NCBI GenBank assembly: GCA_019722365.1
Contig: JADFUC010000569.1
Coordinates: 1 to 64,000 of the forward strand
Reading direction: 5' to 3'
Origin: Lithospermum erythrorhizon
Taxonomy: Eukaryota; Streptophyta; Magnoliopsida; Boraginales; Boraginaceae
DNA length: 64,000 bases
Shown: piece after piece, positions 49,920-61,800 of the stretch
Position numbering within the stretch: position 1 is the stretch's first letter
Layout: each line of letters starts with the position of its first letter
Notes under the pieces: generated by a model
Told to the model about the DNA's origin: nothing
The model's input: only the letters and a program-made list of their open reading frames with translations
Database searches by the model: none
Program-made: the position numbers and the translations under genes

Positions 49920-50640
49920 TTGATGTAAAACATGTTGAATGACAATCAAAGAGCACTTCTTGATAAAGTTTAACGCAAGACTATCAGGTAAAGCATTACC
50001 TCTTTTCTGCTTACTGATAGGATCAGATTCCGGAAAGCAAATCTAATCAAGTACATCTAAGATCATTCGATTCTACGGAAAGAAATTTGGTGGAAATGAA
50101 AAGGTTAAGAAGGCTATGAGAAATAGTCTTAGGAGAGAATTCGAACTGCTAGAAATGAAAAAAGATGAAACAATAGAAGATTACTTTGGAAGAGTTACCT
50201 CAATTGCCAATAAGCTAAGAACTACCTGGTAGAGATGAAAGATGAGCTTATCAGAGAAAAGAGATATTAAACATTATCGCATCCATTCACATGTCAGAAT
50301 ATCTATCGAGGAATCACAATGACAGAAACGAGCGTAGATGAACTACAAGTGCACTCTGCGACGCATGGTGAAAAAGTTTGACGAGGAAAAAAGGGTGTTA
50401 TCGCCGACCGTTGGTCAGAAGTCAAGCACAAATTTCAGGGCAAGTTCTCGCGTAGGAAGAGAAGCAGTTATGAGGCTATGCAGGTGTATGAGGATCTAAA
50501 TAGGCGAGCAGAGCAATTACAATAAAGCAACTATTGAATGCTACAAATGTCATAATTTAGGACACTTTCAATATGAGTGTCCTAAATGGAACAAAGAGGT
50601 GAATTATGCCAAGCTTCAAAAGGTTAAGATGAACTTTTGG
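49920..50640 (+). pseudogene. copia G gag remnant
   Basis: It contains the gag block RREFELLEMKKDETIEDYFG and GRVTSIANKLR at 50135-50220. An intact CCHC zinc knuckle CYKCHNLGHFQYEC is at 50539-50580, followed by PKWNKEVNYAKL. Frameshifts separate the blocks. Confidence 0.8.
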
Positions 50641-53600
50641 CCACGGCCGAGGTATTTATCGTGACATAAAAGATATTTGGTATATTGACTCAGGATGCTC
50701 TAATCACATGTGTAAAGAAGAGAACATGTTCTCATCACTTGATAAAACATTCTCCCATACTGTGAAATTGGGAAATAACAAATGCATCATTGGTGGTGGA
50801 AATGCGTGAAGTTTAATCGAAGTGAACAATCTACAATAAATGATGGTATTTTATTCCTCGAAGGAAAAGAAATTTTAAGCAAGTTGTCAAGTCAATTTCT
50901 GCAATCCAAGGGTCTCAGCTTTGTTGCATGAGTGGAATGTGCATTATATATCATCCATCAAAAGTGGGGGAGATCATCAAAAACAAGAAACGAGCACAAT
51001 AGGATGCTCAGATCACAACCGAAAAGCAATGACGTGAAGCGGAACGCTTTTGGCGCTAACCAATGACGATCCGACTCATGTTTTCTGGGCACCGCAGATA
51101 TGGGCACCTAAACTTCCAAGGACTCAACACACTCAAGAACAAAGATATGGTGGTTGGACTGCCAAGCTTCAGCAAACAAGATATCACTTGCAATGCATCG
51201 CTTGAACGGAAAGCAAACTAGACAAATAATTCCAAAAACACCGAGTCGGAGAGCCGCCAGCGTAAGCTGTGAGTTAATCCACTCAGACATATGTGGACCT
51301 ATCACACCAACATCTAATAGTGGTAAGAGATATCTCTTAACTTTCATAGATGACTTCAAATAGAAGCGGACGGGCGTATTCGCTTCCCCGACAAGTTCCG
51401 GTGCTCGAACTACTTCAAGCACTTCACGGGAACGATGGCATTTGTCAAGTGAATTCATAAACTTCTGCAAAGAACAAGGGATCAAAAGACAACTCACCAC
51501 TGCATACACTCCCCAAATGCAATCCAGTCGCGGTAAAGGAGAAACAGACTATTAAGTGAATACGGTGCAAGATCAATAAGTCGATTGCAAAAAGGTTGCC
51601 AAAAATCTCTGTGGACTGAGGCAGTGATGTGGGCTGTGTACTTAAGCTAATGTGTGTCCTACATTGTCGCAGAAAGATAAACACTTCAAAAGCAGGGGTA
51701 ATGGAATGGAATTAAACCAACCGTTGAACACTTTAAGTGTTCGGGGCGCTTACTACGCTCCATGCACAAGAACACAATGGCTAAATTGGATAAGAGAAGT
51801 ATTGCATGTGTGTTTCTAGGCATGAGTAATGGAACCAAAGGCTATAGACTTTACAACACAGAGACACAAAAGATAATTGTGCTGTGGACGTGATATTTGA
51901 AGAAACAAGCTTGAAATTGGAAATTGCATTTTCATGACAAGTTGTTAAATTACATCTAAATCGGAAAAGATGTGGAAACATTGGTGAACTAAATACTAAT
52001 CAAGAAGCCATCTTAGAAATGAAAAATCCAAAATAATGGGTAAACTAAATTACTAATCAAGGAACTGACCTTATAGATGAAGATCCAGATAATAGTGATC
52101 AAATAAGAAGAATCAAGAATGCTCCACAACAATACCGTTAAAACGAAGTTACTTCAGAAGTGGAGTAGATGAATTACCTCAAGGCAGAATTAGAAGACCT
52201 CCAAGGTGGATGAGTGACTATGTGAATCTAGTACAGGGAACCACTGAGGAAGATCCTATCCATTTTAAGCAAAAGGTTATGTTCAAAAGGAAGGAATAGA
52301 CTACAAGCTGGGAAAAGGTTGCACTCAGCTTGCAAGAATGACACCGCAGATAATTCTTAGTATCAAGTGTTTTAATCAAGGATGGAAGGTTCACCACCTG
52401 ATGTGAATCAGATTCTTACATGTGGAGAGTTAATTAAAAGAGGTCAATGGAGCAAACTAAGAGAGGTTATTTGAAAAAAGGAGATGAAGACTTAGTATAC
52501 AAACTCCATAAAGCTTTGTAATGATTCAAAAACAGCTCCAAGAGCCCGGCTTTTTCTAGCGTAATTGAAAGGCATTTTCTCTCGAGTGAAGCTTTGGTGG
52601 AACATGCATTTGAAAATACATCAAGTAATAAGAAGGATGCAAATGGCTCTGTAAATGCATTGTTAGTCAGATGTGATTTATTTAATATTCACAGAAATGT
52701 CAAGCATACTATTTAAAGAATTCAAGGCATCAATGGTGAAAGAATTTGACATGACCGATCTTGGAGGGATGAGCTACTTCCTTGGAATTGAAGTTCTACA
52801 GAAGAAGGGTGGCATCTTCATTTGTCAAAAGCAATATGCAGATGCTGTGTTGAAGAGATTCGGAATGGCAGATTAGACCTAAGCCAGACACCTATCAGAA
52901 TCGTGTAAAGGTTAATCAAGATAAAGCAACAAGCATGTGGATGAAACTTACTACAAGAAAATGGTGGGGAGTCTTATGTATCTCACTTCAACAAGACCAG
53001 ATATCATGTTTGCAACATGCTTATCGAAAGAGATACGCAAGCCGCCTACCTAATCAAGAGACTTACAAGTCATAAGAGGATCTTAAGGTATATCGTAGGC
53101 ACTAGCGTCAAATCCCTTGGAATCTACTATCAAAAGGGAAAAGAAGACGGAGGACTACTGGTGTATACAGATAGTGATTATGCAGGGGATAGTGATGATA
53201 GGAGAAGCACAAGTGGATATGCATTTATCTTCGAGTCAGCTGAAAGAGTAAATAAGTATCCAAAAAGAACCCTCGTAGTCACACTATCAAATCACCGGGG
53301 TACTGAAGTTTGTCGGCTGCAACATCTTGTGTGTGCCAACTGATTTGGATGAAACGACTTTTGGAAGCTTTGGGTCACAAGGATGAAGATAACACTTTGA
53401 TCAACTCGCGATAAATTAAATCAATCGCCTTCCAAGAATCCAACGACGACGGGTCGCAGCAAACATATCACGTACGATATCACTTCTTAAGAGATCTTGT
53501 GAAGAAAGGTATTGTGTCATTGGTGTACTGTGGAAGTGAAGATCGATAGCGTACATAACTTATTCAAGGCCTCGGCGCGGAGTTATTTCTCAAACAAAGA
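50641..53600 (+). pseudogene. copia G pol remnant (protease to RNase H)
   Basis: The protease active site DSGCSNH is at 50687-50707. The integrase core with HSDICGPITPTSNSGKRY and LLTFIDDF is at 51279-51359. The RT C-terminal part runs 52673-52876, with EFDMTDLGGMSYFLGIEV and QKQYADAVLKRFGM. RNase H is at 53017-53520, with ILRYIVGTSVKSLGIYYQKG, TDSDYAGD, DRRSTSGYAF and later DLVKKGIVSLVYCGSED in a shifted frame. The RT catalytic YVDD box is not found; the sequence between 52100 and 52660 is heavily damaged. Confidence 0.85.
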
Positions 53601-53674
53601 AAGAAGCATCGAAACCAGCTCGATTTGAATGAAGTAAGTTGAATGTTCATCACATCCAACTTAAGGGAGAGATT

Positions 53675-54002
53675 TGAAGACAAGTTTGCATGCATACAGA
53701 TTGAATCTCACGTGCATTATCTTTCAGTTTAGAGTTAGCTAATTTCTAGCAAGTTGTTAGATAGATTTGAATAAGTCACAATTGAGATAAGATTCTGAAT
53801 TAGTTTGTTTCCTGTTTTCTCTCTATTCCTGGGGTAGATTAAGCAACGCAGACACTTTGTAGCTATATAAAAGAGCTGTGATAGTCATTAATAAAAAAGA
53901 ATTAAAAGCTGCAAGCCTGCAACAACTTGAGCACAAGTATTTCTTTCAATTCTAAGCTGTTTGTCGATTGCTATCTGTTTGATTGTCTCTGAAATCCAAA
54001 CA
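53675..54002 (+). repeat. 3' LTR of copia element G
   Basis: TGAAGACAAG... to ...AATCCAAACA, 328 bp, after the purine tract. Confidence 0.9.
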
Positions 54003-55402
54003 TTTTCTCCATGCTAAGTCAGGGGCAATCCATCATACGGGTTGGCTATGCGATTTTTAAGGGTCAAGATTCTTCTTGGGCGGGTACTAGACGGAGTGGC
54101 GGAAATGGGCGAGATCCTTAGTTCCTAGATCGGATTTCCAGCCTGTGAGTCATCAGTGGGGATTCGACTGGAAACGGGTCTCTAATTAATTGTGAAGTTC
54201 CATCAGCTTTTAGAAACTCAAAGCGGAGAGGAATGCCGGAAGCCATTTATATTAAGTTACAATAACGATTCCATCGGGAAGCGCGAGACTCACAGGATAA
54301 ACTTGTTTTGGCATTTAAGACGTGAGTTACCTCACATGTTTCTGGGCACGTAAAAAGAATGGAAATGAAGAAAATGGGAAGCCAGATATGCTAAGGGGAG
54401 AGTAACGCTGGGTCAAACGGTAGGAGTGTTGGAAGAATGTGTGGCAACTCCAAGTACCTCCACGTATCAAAAATTTTGTGTAGAAATGTCTACACAATAG
54501 TCTTCCAACTGCAGGATCGCTCTCGGGCCAGAAGCAAAATTCATTGTGGATACGACTGCGGTACTCTGCAACAACTCATGTGAAACCACGATGTTCTGCA
54601 CTCTCATGTCCTATCGCTAGCGCATTCTTGGTTCGCCACACCTCGCGCGCCTTAACACATCCTGGATTAGGCCGAAATGGTGTTACGCTGCATTGGTGGA
54701 ATATTTGGAAGACGAAAATGCTACTGGTACTTGGAGGATCGAGTCAATTCTTTGGGTATGTTCGAAGGTTAATTGACTTTGCTGAGGATTATAAAGCAAT
54801 CATGAATGTGATGGTTGGAAATGAAAGTGTAATAGAGACACTGGCGAACCGGAGAATACAAGCGACGGCGAATGCCGGATGTCGAGTTCGTAAAAATAAA
54901 TGAATGCTCGAAGACGACGAACTCGGGAACCTGGTGTGTCGCATCGCATTTGCCTTTGGGAGCCTTTATGTTACGGTGATAACACATGTTACATCACCCC
55001 TACTTCTGTCAATGTTTAGTTAACAGAAAGTGTGTAATGGAATTTGCTTGGAAAAATTAGTGGCGAAGGATCATGTTAGAAAGCGATGCAAGGTCCTTGA
55101 TTCAAATTCTTAAACGAGCAAAGGTGTTTTATCGAGGTGGAGTTTATAAATAGGTGACATCTTGCTCAAGTAGATGATGGAAATAAAATTCATGTACACC
55201 GAGTATCCAATAACGTAGTACTACGCCGTTGCTCATCGGGATTACGGTGGCATTGCTGGAGTTTCATAATCCACCAATTTGGCTTCTATCAGCCCTTTCA
55301 CACGATTTAGAGAGTTGCCCTTAATCTTCGACTTTTTTCAAAACTTTGAAATTAACTCCGCTTTGGCGATATCATATCAATTGGTAAAAATAAAAATAAA
55401 AA
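54003..55402 (+). pseudogene. LINE 3' part: zinc-finger and RNase H-like region
   Basis: The LINE resumes after element G. RWRVGNGRD is recognisable near 54090. The zf-RVT-type block WQLQVPPRIKNFV...CLHNSLPTAGSL is at 54435-54525, then a decayed stretch with LESDARSLIQILKR at 55078-55120, as in the RNase H-like C-terminus of some plant LINEs. An A-rich run (AAAAATAAAAATAAAAAAGG) at 55385-55405 may be the 3' tail. The frames are broken. Confidence 0.7.
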
Positions 55403-55429
55403 AGGAAAGTGACATTGATTAGAAATCTA

Positions 55430-55565
55430 CCAATATTATGAGAAAACAAAAAAGGAAGCCGTATAATTTTTTTGAGGGACAACCCCAAGCATTAATATTA
55501 ATCAAATTAGCGTCATTTTTTTAATTTACGCTTACCAAAAAAAGAAAAAAATACATCAAGAATCG
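55430..55565 (+). repeat. Repeat R, copy 2, first block
   Basis: It contains ATTATGAGAAAACAAAAAAGGAA and further words shared with 24340-24490. The next matching block begins at 56205, so about 640 bp are inserted or lost between the copies. Confidence 0.5.
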
Positions 55566-56204
55566 CTTATAACGAGCAATTTATTTGTTATAACGAACAA
55601 CAAAGACGAGACTGGTAGAATTCAAGCAAAAAGACTCGAAAGAAAGAATAATTGCAGTTTTAACGTGGTACTTCCTAACAACGTATTAGGGATTCAATCC
55701 ACGCAAGGCAGCCCACATAACCAATTTCACTCATAATGTATGAATGCATTACGACTCGAAACCAAAACTTAACTCCTCGATGTGTAGGTCACTACACCTG
55801 CATCTAATGTAATCACAACTCCACACTATTCCTGTATCGTAATTACAAGACTCACTCATTCTCGACCCCACACACAACAACAACAACTATAACAACTCTA
55901 AAGATCCTAACGTATATCTCCCTACAGCATCATCGAACGGACATCTCCCTGCTGAAGACTACTTCACTATCTACCTTCCTTGATGAATACAATAGACTTA
56001 AGACTGGTCGGCTCACAAGATCCTGTGAGCTACTATATCTATTCTGTGAGCGTTAAACTGTAAGCTGAACGCCCAGCAAACCCACTAACTATTGGGACAA
56101 AGAAATATCTAACAAACTAGGCCTCTATTTATAGGGCTAAGAAAGGTCGTGCTTCTCCCAAAGTTTCGATGTGACAGAATTACACAACTTAATTCAAGTC
56201 ACAT
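55566..56204. other. Insertion within repeat R, unclassified
   Basis: Absent from the copy at 24.4 kb. It contains CACACACAACAACAACAACT and other low-complexity DNA, but no coding domain or paired terminal repeat that I could see. Confidence 0.35.
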
Positions 56205-57100
56205 CCTAACAAGAATTAAGAGGAATAGTTGTACGTTGGAGCACCAATTTTCTTGTTTGAAGATTCCGTTTGACGTTTTGATTCACGGATCGAGTTCCTC
56301 TTCTAGTTTTCTTCGATTTATGTTTATTTCAAGAAAATTTATTATGTTTTTTTTAACTATAGGATTACAAAGATAGGGAATTTTAATATAACATTTTTTA
56401 TTGAGCCAATAATACTGATTCATGCATTAAACATCTTCGCTTAGATATATAACTAAAAGTCCAAGTAACTATTAAACTTAATAAGTGAGTATGAAATCCC
56501 ACAATATTAATGCTTTGAACTTGCAAAGCAAGGCTGAATCTCACAAAAAGGGCCCTACAAACATGTGAAAGAAATAGGAAATAATACTCTCCAAATGTAA
56601 AGCACTGGAACTGGGAGAAGCCTTTCAATAGAATGTCTGATAAAATATCACTACGTTACAAGCCATCCATACTATTATTTGTTTCAATATAAGCATGAAA
56701 CTATTTCTCTAATACTAAAGAGTTTTGATGTAGTGTAACAATTGAATTATCTGTCCAAATTTTTTATTTTTATTCATTGCATTAGTATTAAGCATTTAAC
56801 TTAATTTGATTAATTGATTAGAATTCAATACTTTGTTTTTTAAGTTTTAAATCCACGTTCCTATGTTTGATTGAAACATCTTCAATGCCAGTTCATTAAA
56901 ATTGAGATCAAATAGAAAATTCAAAAATTAAAATTGACCTCTCAAATCCTTAATATAAGAACATTTATTTTTGAACAATTTTTAATATATTAGCAAATTA
57001 CTATCTATATATCCTATCTTACATTCATTTAATCTAGATTAATTTAGAACTATGTATTATTTCCTTTTTATTTTTTATGAAAATAGTAATATCATATTTA
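56205..57100 (+). repeat. Repeat R, copy 2a (tandem)
   Basis: It begins AACAAGAATTAAGAGGAATAG, followed by CTTGTTTGAAGATT, TTTATGTTTATTTCAAGA, TTTTGATGTAGTGTAACAATTG and AAACATCTTCAATGCC. The same blocks recur in order in the next unit (57140-58560), and several occur at 24480-24760. Confidence 0.7.
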
Positions 57101-57139
57101 TTATGATTTGATTGTTTGATTTTTTTTTTTCATTTAGCC

Positions 57140-58560
57140 ATTTTGCTTGTTTGAAAATTATTTAAAGCTCGCTTGATGTTTGGATTCACAAATCAATTTC
57201 TTCTTCCAATTTTCTTAAATTTATGTTTATTTCAAGAGAATTTATTAAATTATTTCTAACAATTCTGTCAACATCTTAGCCCAGGCAGCTAATAAACAGT
57301 TGTCTTCTTTTGACTTATAGAAAGAACATCTTACTGCTTAAATATGACTGAGCTCATGCTTAGATTGAAACCTAACAAGTGAGACATCAATCCTTCAGTG
57401 AGCATGAAACACAAAGCGGGCACAAAATCTCACAGTGGCGTTTGAAACCTATGTTGAGCAAGTGACCTGGTGATTTTTTAAAAAAAAAAAAACCCGACAC
57501 GCCCCAGTGACCTTTAATTGATGTTATGATGAGAGATCACTAGATTATTAAGCCATCAATACTATGATTTATTGATGTTATGATGAAAGATCATTAGATT
57601 ATTAAGTCATCAGTACTATGATTTATTTTAATATGAGTGTGAACTAATTTCTCTATAACTAAGGGTTTTGATGTAGTCTAACAATTGAATTCTCTTTTCA
57701 AATTTTTTATTTGTTATTTATTATACTATTAATTATTGAACTTAATGTGATTTAGTTGATTTATAATCTAATCGATTTTTTTATGCCAATTATTATGATT
57801 TATGATAACTTATGAACCGAATGAAAATTATAATATAACTCTTTTGATTAATTAGGAAGTTTTTTATATGAAAAACATGCTACCAATTAATATTGTCTAA
57901 TTAGATTTTATTTGCTTCATGTCTATAATTTGACTCATTCACATATGAACTATAAAGTTTTAGTTAAAATAGAAATACTTGGTCAACCAGTGTACGAAAC
58001 GGTACACCAAACTTTAGACAATCGGAACATAGTATTAGTTAAATTCTTTATTTAGACAAAAAAAGACCTTGACCTCTATTTTGCATATACGGCTCTATAC
58101 TTGAATATTTGAAGGGGGTAAAATTGAAAAATTGGGAAAAATCATTGTTAGGGTGCATACACCAAGTAAGTACATTTTTGGAATCATCTACGACGAATCT
58201 TCTCCTTATAACACCACTTATATAATTGAAGGTAGTCCGACTATTTGTGCACCTAAATAATTTTTCATTTAAATAATTTGGACAATTAAAAAGTGAAACA
58301 AAGGAGTTTTAAATCCACCATCCTCTGCTGGATCGTGGTATGATTCAAAAGTAGTCATCAAACATCTTCAATAACCGTTCATTGTGAGACCATATATCTT
58401 ATTGCACACTTGAGGTAAAATAGAAAAGCCAAAAAACAAGATTAACCCCTCAATTAGTTAATGTAAGAAATATTTACTTTTGCATAATTTCTAATGCACT
58501 TTCAAATTACTCTAGATATATCTTTTTCGTTTCTATATTTAACCCACTCATAAATTTTAA
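57140..58560 (+). repeat. Repeat R, copy 2b (tandem)
   Basis: It has the same blocks in the same order as 56205-57100, plus the distal part also present at 24720-25020 (AATGAAAATTATAATATAAC, then CAAACTTTAGACAATC). It contains a 54-bp tandem duplication (57517-57624). It lies directly upstream of the DnaJ gene promoter. Confidence 0.7.
57517..57624. repeat. 54-bp tandem duplication
   Basis: Two adjacent copies of a unit starting ATTGATGTTATGATGA and ending ACTATGATTT differ at about four positions. Confidence 0.85.
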
Positions 58561-58895
58561 AACAAGAACATAAATTGATATTTTCACTTTTTGAAACCAA
58601 ATCTTATTTCATTCCGATTCAACTTGACAAATAAAATAGTATCCAAATACTATTTTACTCGTAAAACATTAACTTGAATAACACTTTTTCGTAAGCATTC
58701 AAGAAATAGTTGGGGTATAATGAGTAGGGTAAAAAAGGAATTTTGATAGTATAACTCACTAGAAGCTTCTAGGAAGCATATACCCCAAAGATGAGGAGAA
58801 GCTCTTCTTCCTTGAATGAATTGCAATAATAATATTGTTAGGGTTTAACCCATTAAATCAAAACCCTGAGACTCTCTTTTTGTCGAGCCGTCCAA
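58561..58895 (+). promoter_or_regulatory. Promoter and 5' leader region of the DnaJ gene
   Basis: Between repeat R and the start codon at 58896. A telo-box-like TTAGGGTTT (58838-58846; AAACCCTAA on the other strand) is present, an element common in promoters of plant genes expressed in dividing cells. No clear TATA box is seen. The transcription start is unknown. Confidence 0.5.
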
Positions 58896-61800
58896 ATGAG
58901 CCGCCTCCGACTAGCTCAACGCCTTTCTCGCGCCGCGTTACACCATTCTTCCTCTTCTGTACGTACCCATATTATTGTTACTCTCTTCGTTTCTAAAAGA
59001 TCGTTTAATTTTGACTTTTCATTGTCCTATTTTTAAATTTTGGACTCGAATATTTTATATTACTCTCTTTGTTTCAAAAAAATTGTTTAGTTTTGACTTT
59101 TCATTGTCACATTTTTAATGTTTGGACTCGAATAGTTTAAATTACTCTTTTCGTTTTAAAAAAATTGTTTAGTTTTGACTTTTAATTGTCGAAGTTTTTA
59201 ATTTTGAACTCCATTATTTTAAATACTATCTTCATTTTAAAAAAAAAGATCTTTTAGTTTTGACTTGATTTTTGATTTGTTTTTTAAATTTTGAGCTCGA
59301 ATATTTTAAATTACTCTATTCGTTTCGAGTTTAGTTTTGACTTTTGAGTGTTGAAGTTTTTAATTTTGAACTCGAATATTTTAAATTAATCTCTTCATTT
59401 CAAAAAGATCGTTTAGTTGTGATTTTGATTATCCGATTTTGTTAAAAAATTTGGACTTTAATATTTGTGTATATGTTGTATAATGTTTGGTGAAAAATTC
59501 GAATGCTAGTATTTTCAATTTACTTTACTGTGTTAATTGGATAATTTTGATTCAAATAAGCTTATTTGTGTTAATTAATGGTGCAAAATTTGTTCATTTT
59601 GATCATTGGAAATCAAACTAGATTATCTTTTTGAGGTGAAGGTTGTAAAAATATGATATTTTGACCATTTTCTTAAAATTTTGTCCAGTTTTGATTGCTG
59701 AATTTTTAAAATTTGGACTGTAATATTTTGCATATGTTTTATATTGTTTGGTGAAAAATATACCAAATGCTAAATATGATAATTTGGATACAAATCAAAG
59801 TTATGTGTGTCAATCAATGCTGAATTGGTGTATTTTTCTACTCAAATATTCATGTATATGTTGTTTAATGTTTGATGAGAAAAATATCAAGTGTTAGTAT
59901 TTTCAACCTACTTTAATTTGAATATGATAATTTTTATATAGATTAGGGTTATCTGTGAAAGTTAGTGCTGCTGAGTTTGTTAATTTTGACAATTGAAAAT
60001 CAAACAAGATTATCTTTTTGAGATGAAGCCAATACAAAATATGATCTTTGGATGGATTTTTTTATCTAATTTGTTTCGTGCAGGTTTATGAAATGTTATC
60101 AAATGATTGCATTTTCAACTTAATTAGTTTCAATATGATCATTTTGATTGAAATTAAGCTTGTGTGTCAATTAACGCGGCAAAGTTTGTTAATTTTGACT
60201 ATTGATGATTTTTGTATATCTAATTTGTTTTGTTCAGGTTTATGAAACGTTATTGAATGGGGGATTCAGAGGTTATGGAACGGCTATTGTGCGTGGTCGA
60301 TTTGGTAATTCTTGCAATTTGCGTAATGGTATGTTGAACATTTAAGATTTGTTGATTTAATATGGTGATGTAGGGCGACATGTCTTATTGGTGGTTATTT
60401 TGTTGTCTTTTTCGACAGTAAATGAAAAGGAATGGTTGAAATTAGGATTGTTAAATGCCAGTTTAGGAGGTGTGAGGTCAATCCATGGAACATCAGCAGG
60501 TACAGTTAAAATCGTATGCGATCTTTAATTATTATGTTGCTTAATTCGTATTTTGTGAATGGAACATTTGTTCCTCGGGGTTCAGTTTTGGGTTTCGTGA
60601 ACAGTGCATTTGAGTTAGATGTGACTTTTGGAATTAGAATATGTATTAGGCATTTTAGAGTTTGGAGTTTCGTATTTATTGTAATGTGTTTGGAAGATGA
60701 TATGTTCTATCACAATGCATTCACTCACATTTTTATTTTTAGCTTGGATTTTATGAATGGGATGGTTTCTGAAAATTCTATATTATTTGGTGCTTGATTG
60801 ATTTCCATTTTAAGGCTCTTATCATTTGTGTACTACGCTAAGAGCCTAAGACTACTCATGAAGGAATTCCTTATGGTTATATGATTAGATGGCTGATGAA
60901 TTGTTTGCATTTATTAGTTCGTTGCATTGTAATTAAGAACTTTCTTAATCTGTTGGGTGGGAGACTAAGTAGGATATTCCTGTTTCTTCAGCATCTATGT
61001 CTTCAAGGGATTTCTACGAAGTACTTGGTGTTGGTAAGAGTGCCACTTCATCAGAGATCAAAAAAGCTTATTATGGTGTAAGTCTCGTATGCCATTATGC
61101 CACTGTTATGCATTATTTGTTCTTTCCTAATTTCTCTTCTTACTGCAGCTCGCCAAGAAATTACACCCCGACACCAATAAGGAAGACCCTGAAGCTGAAA
61201 AGAAGTTTCAAGAGGTTCAGAAAGCCTATGAGGTACTTGTTACTTTCTACCTGTTTATTCTTTGGGAGCGGTTATGCTTATAACATTTGTCCGATTCACT
61301 GATATTATTGCTGCCTCCATCCTTATAGGTCTTGAAGGATGAAGAGAAGCGTGCTCAATACGATCAGGTATGTGGTACATCTTGACATACTCTTGCGTTC
61401 TGTACGTGTGTTTCCACTTCTCACGTATTTTGTAGTAAATCAATGTGAACTTCTTAACAGCAATATTTTCCCTACATAATTTTCTAGGTGTAAATGGAAA
61501 GTAGGAATATTTTTATATGAAATTTTAATAAGGGATCACAATGACAATGCTTCGATGGAAAATTTCTAGCACTTGCAGATGACATAAGTTAGTAGGAGGA
61601 ATATTTGATTGCAGGGAACTATAGAAATAAGAGAAAACATAATTGAAATAAAATAGGTGACTGACAAAGTGGATTGGAAGTAATCATTCATAAAAGCCTG
61701 ACAATTAAGCAAATCAACAAAAAATATAGATGAGTAAGATGTCAAAAGAATTTGTGCATTTGGTTTTTCATTTCTTGCATACCAAAATTGTTGGCTTCTG

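Larger units (their letters stand above)
49405..54002 (+). mobile_element. Ty1/copia retrotransposon G, full length, 4.6 kb
   Basis: LTRs at 49405-49723 and 53675-54002 with a primer-binding site at 49726, gag, protease, integrase, RT and RNase H in order, and a purine tract (AAGGGAGAGATT) before the 3' LTR. TTTTC is present at 49400-49404 and 54003-54007, a perfect target-site duplication. It lies within a LINE. A 114-bp stretch of the two LTRs (49445-49558 and 53715-53828) is identical, which argues for a recent insertion, yet the coding region is broken by many short indels. Confidence 0.9.

Noticed and set aside
51108..51509. 133-codon minus-strand open stretch
   Set aside because: It lies antisense to the integrase of element G (HSDICGPITPTSNSGKRY on the plus strand).
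60048..60245. 65-codon open stretch before exon 2 of the DnaJ gene
   Set aside because: It is intron repeat sequence running into exon 2 in the wrong frame. It is reported as a duplicated-acceptor finding instead.
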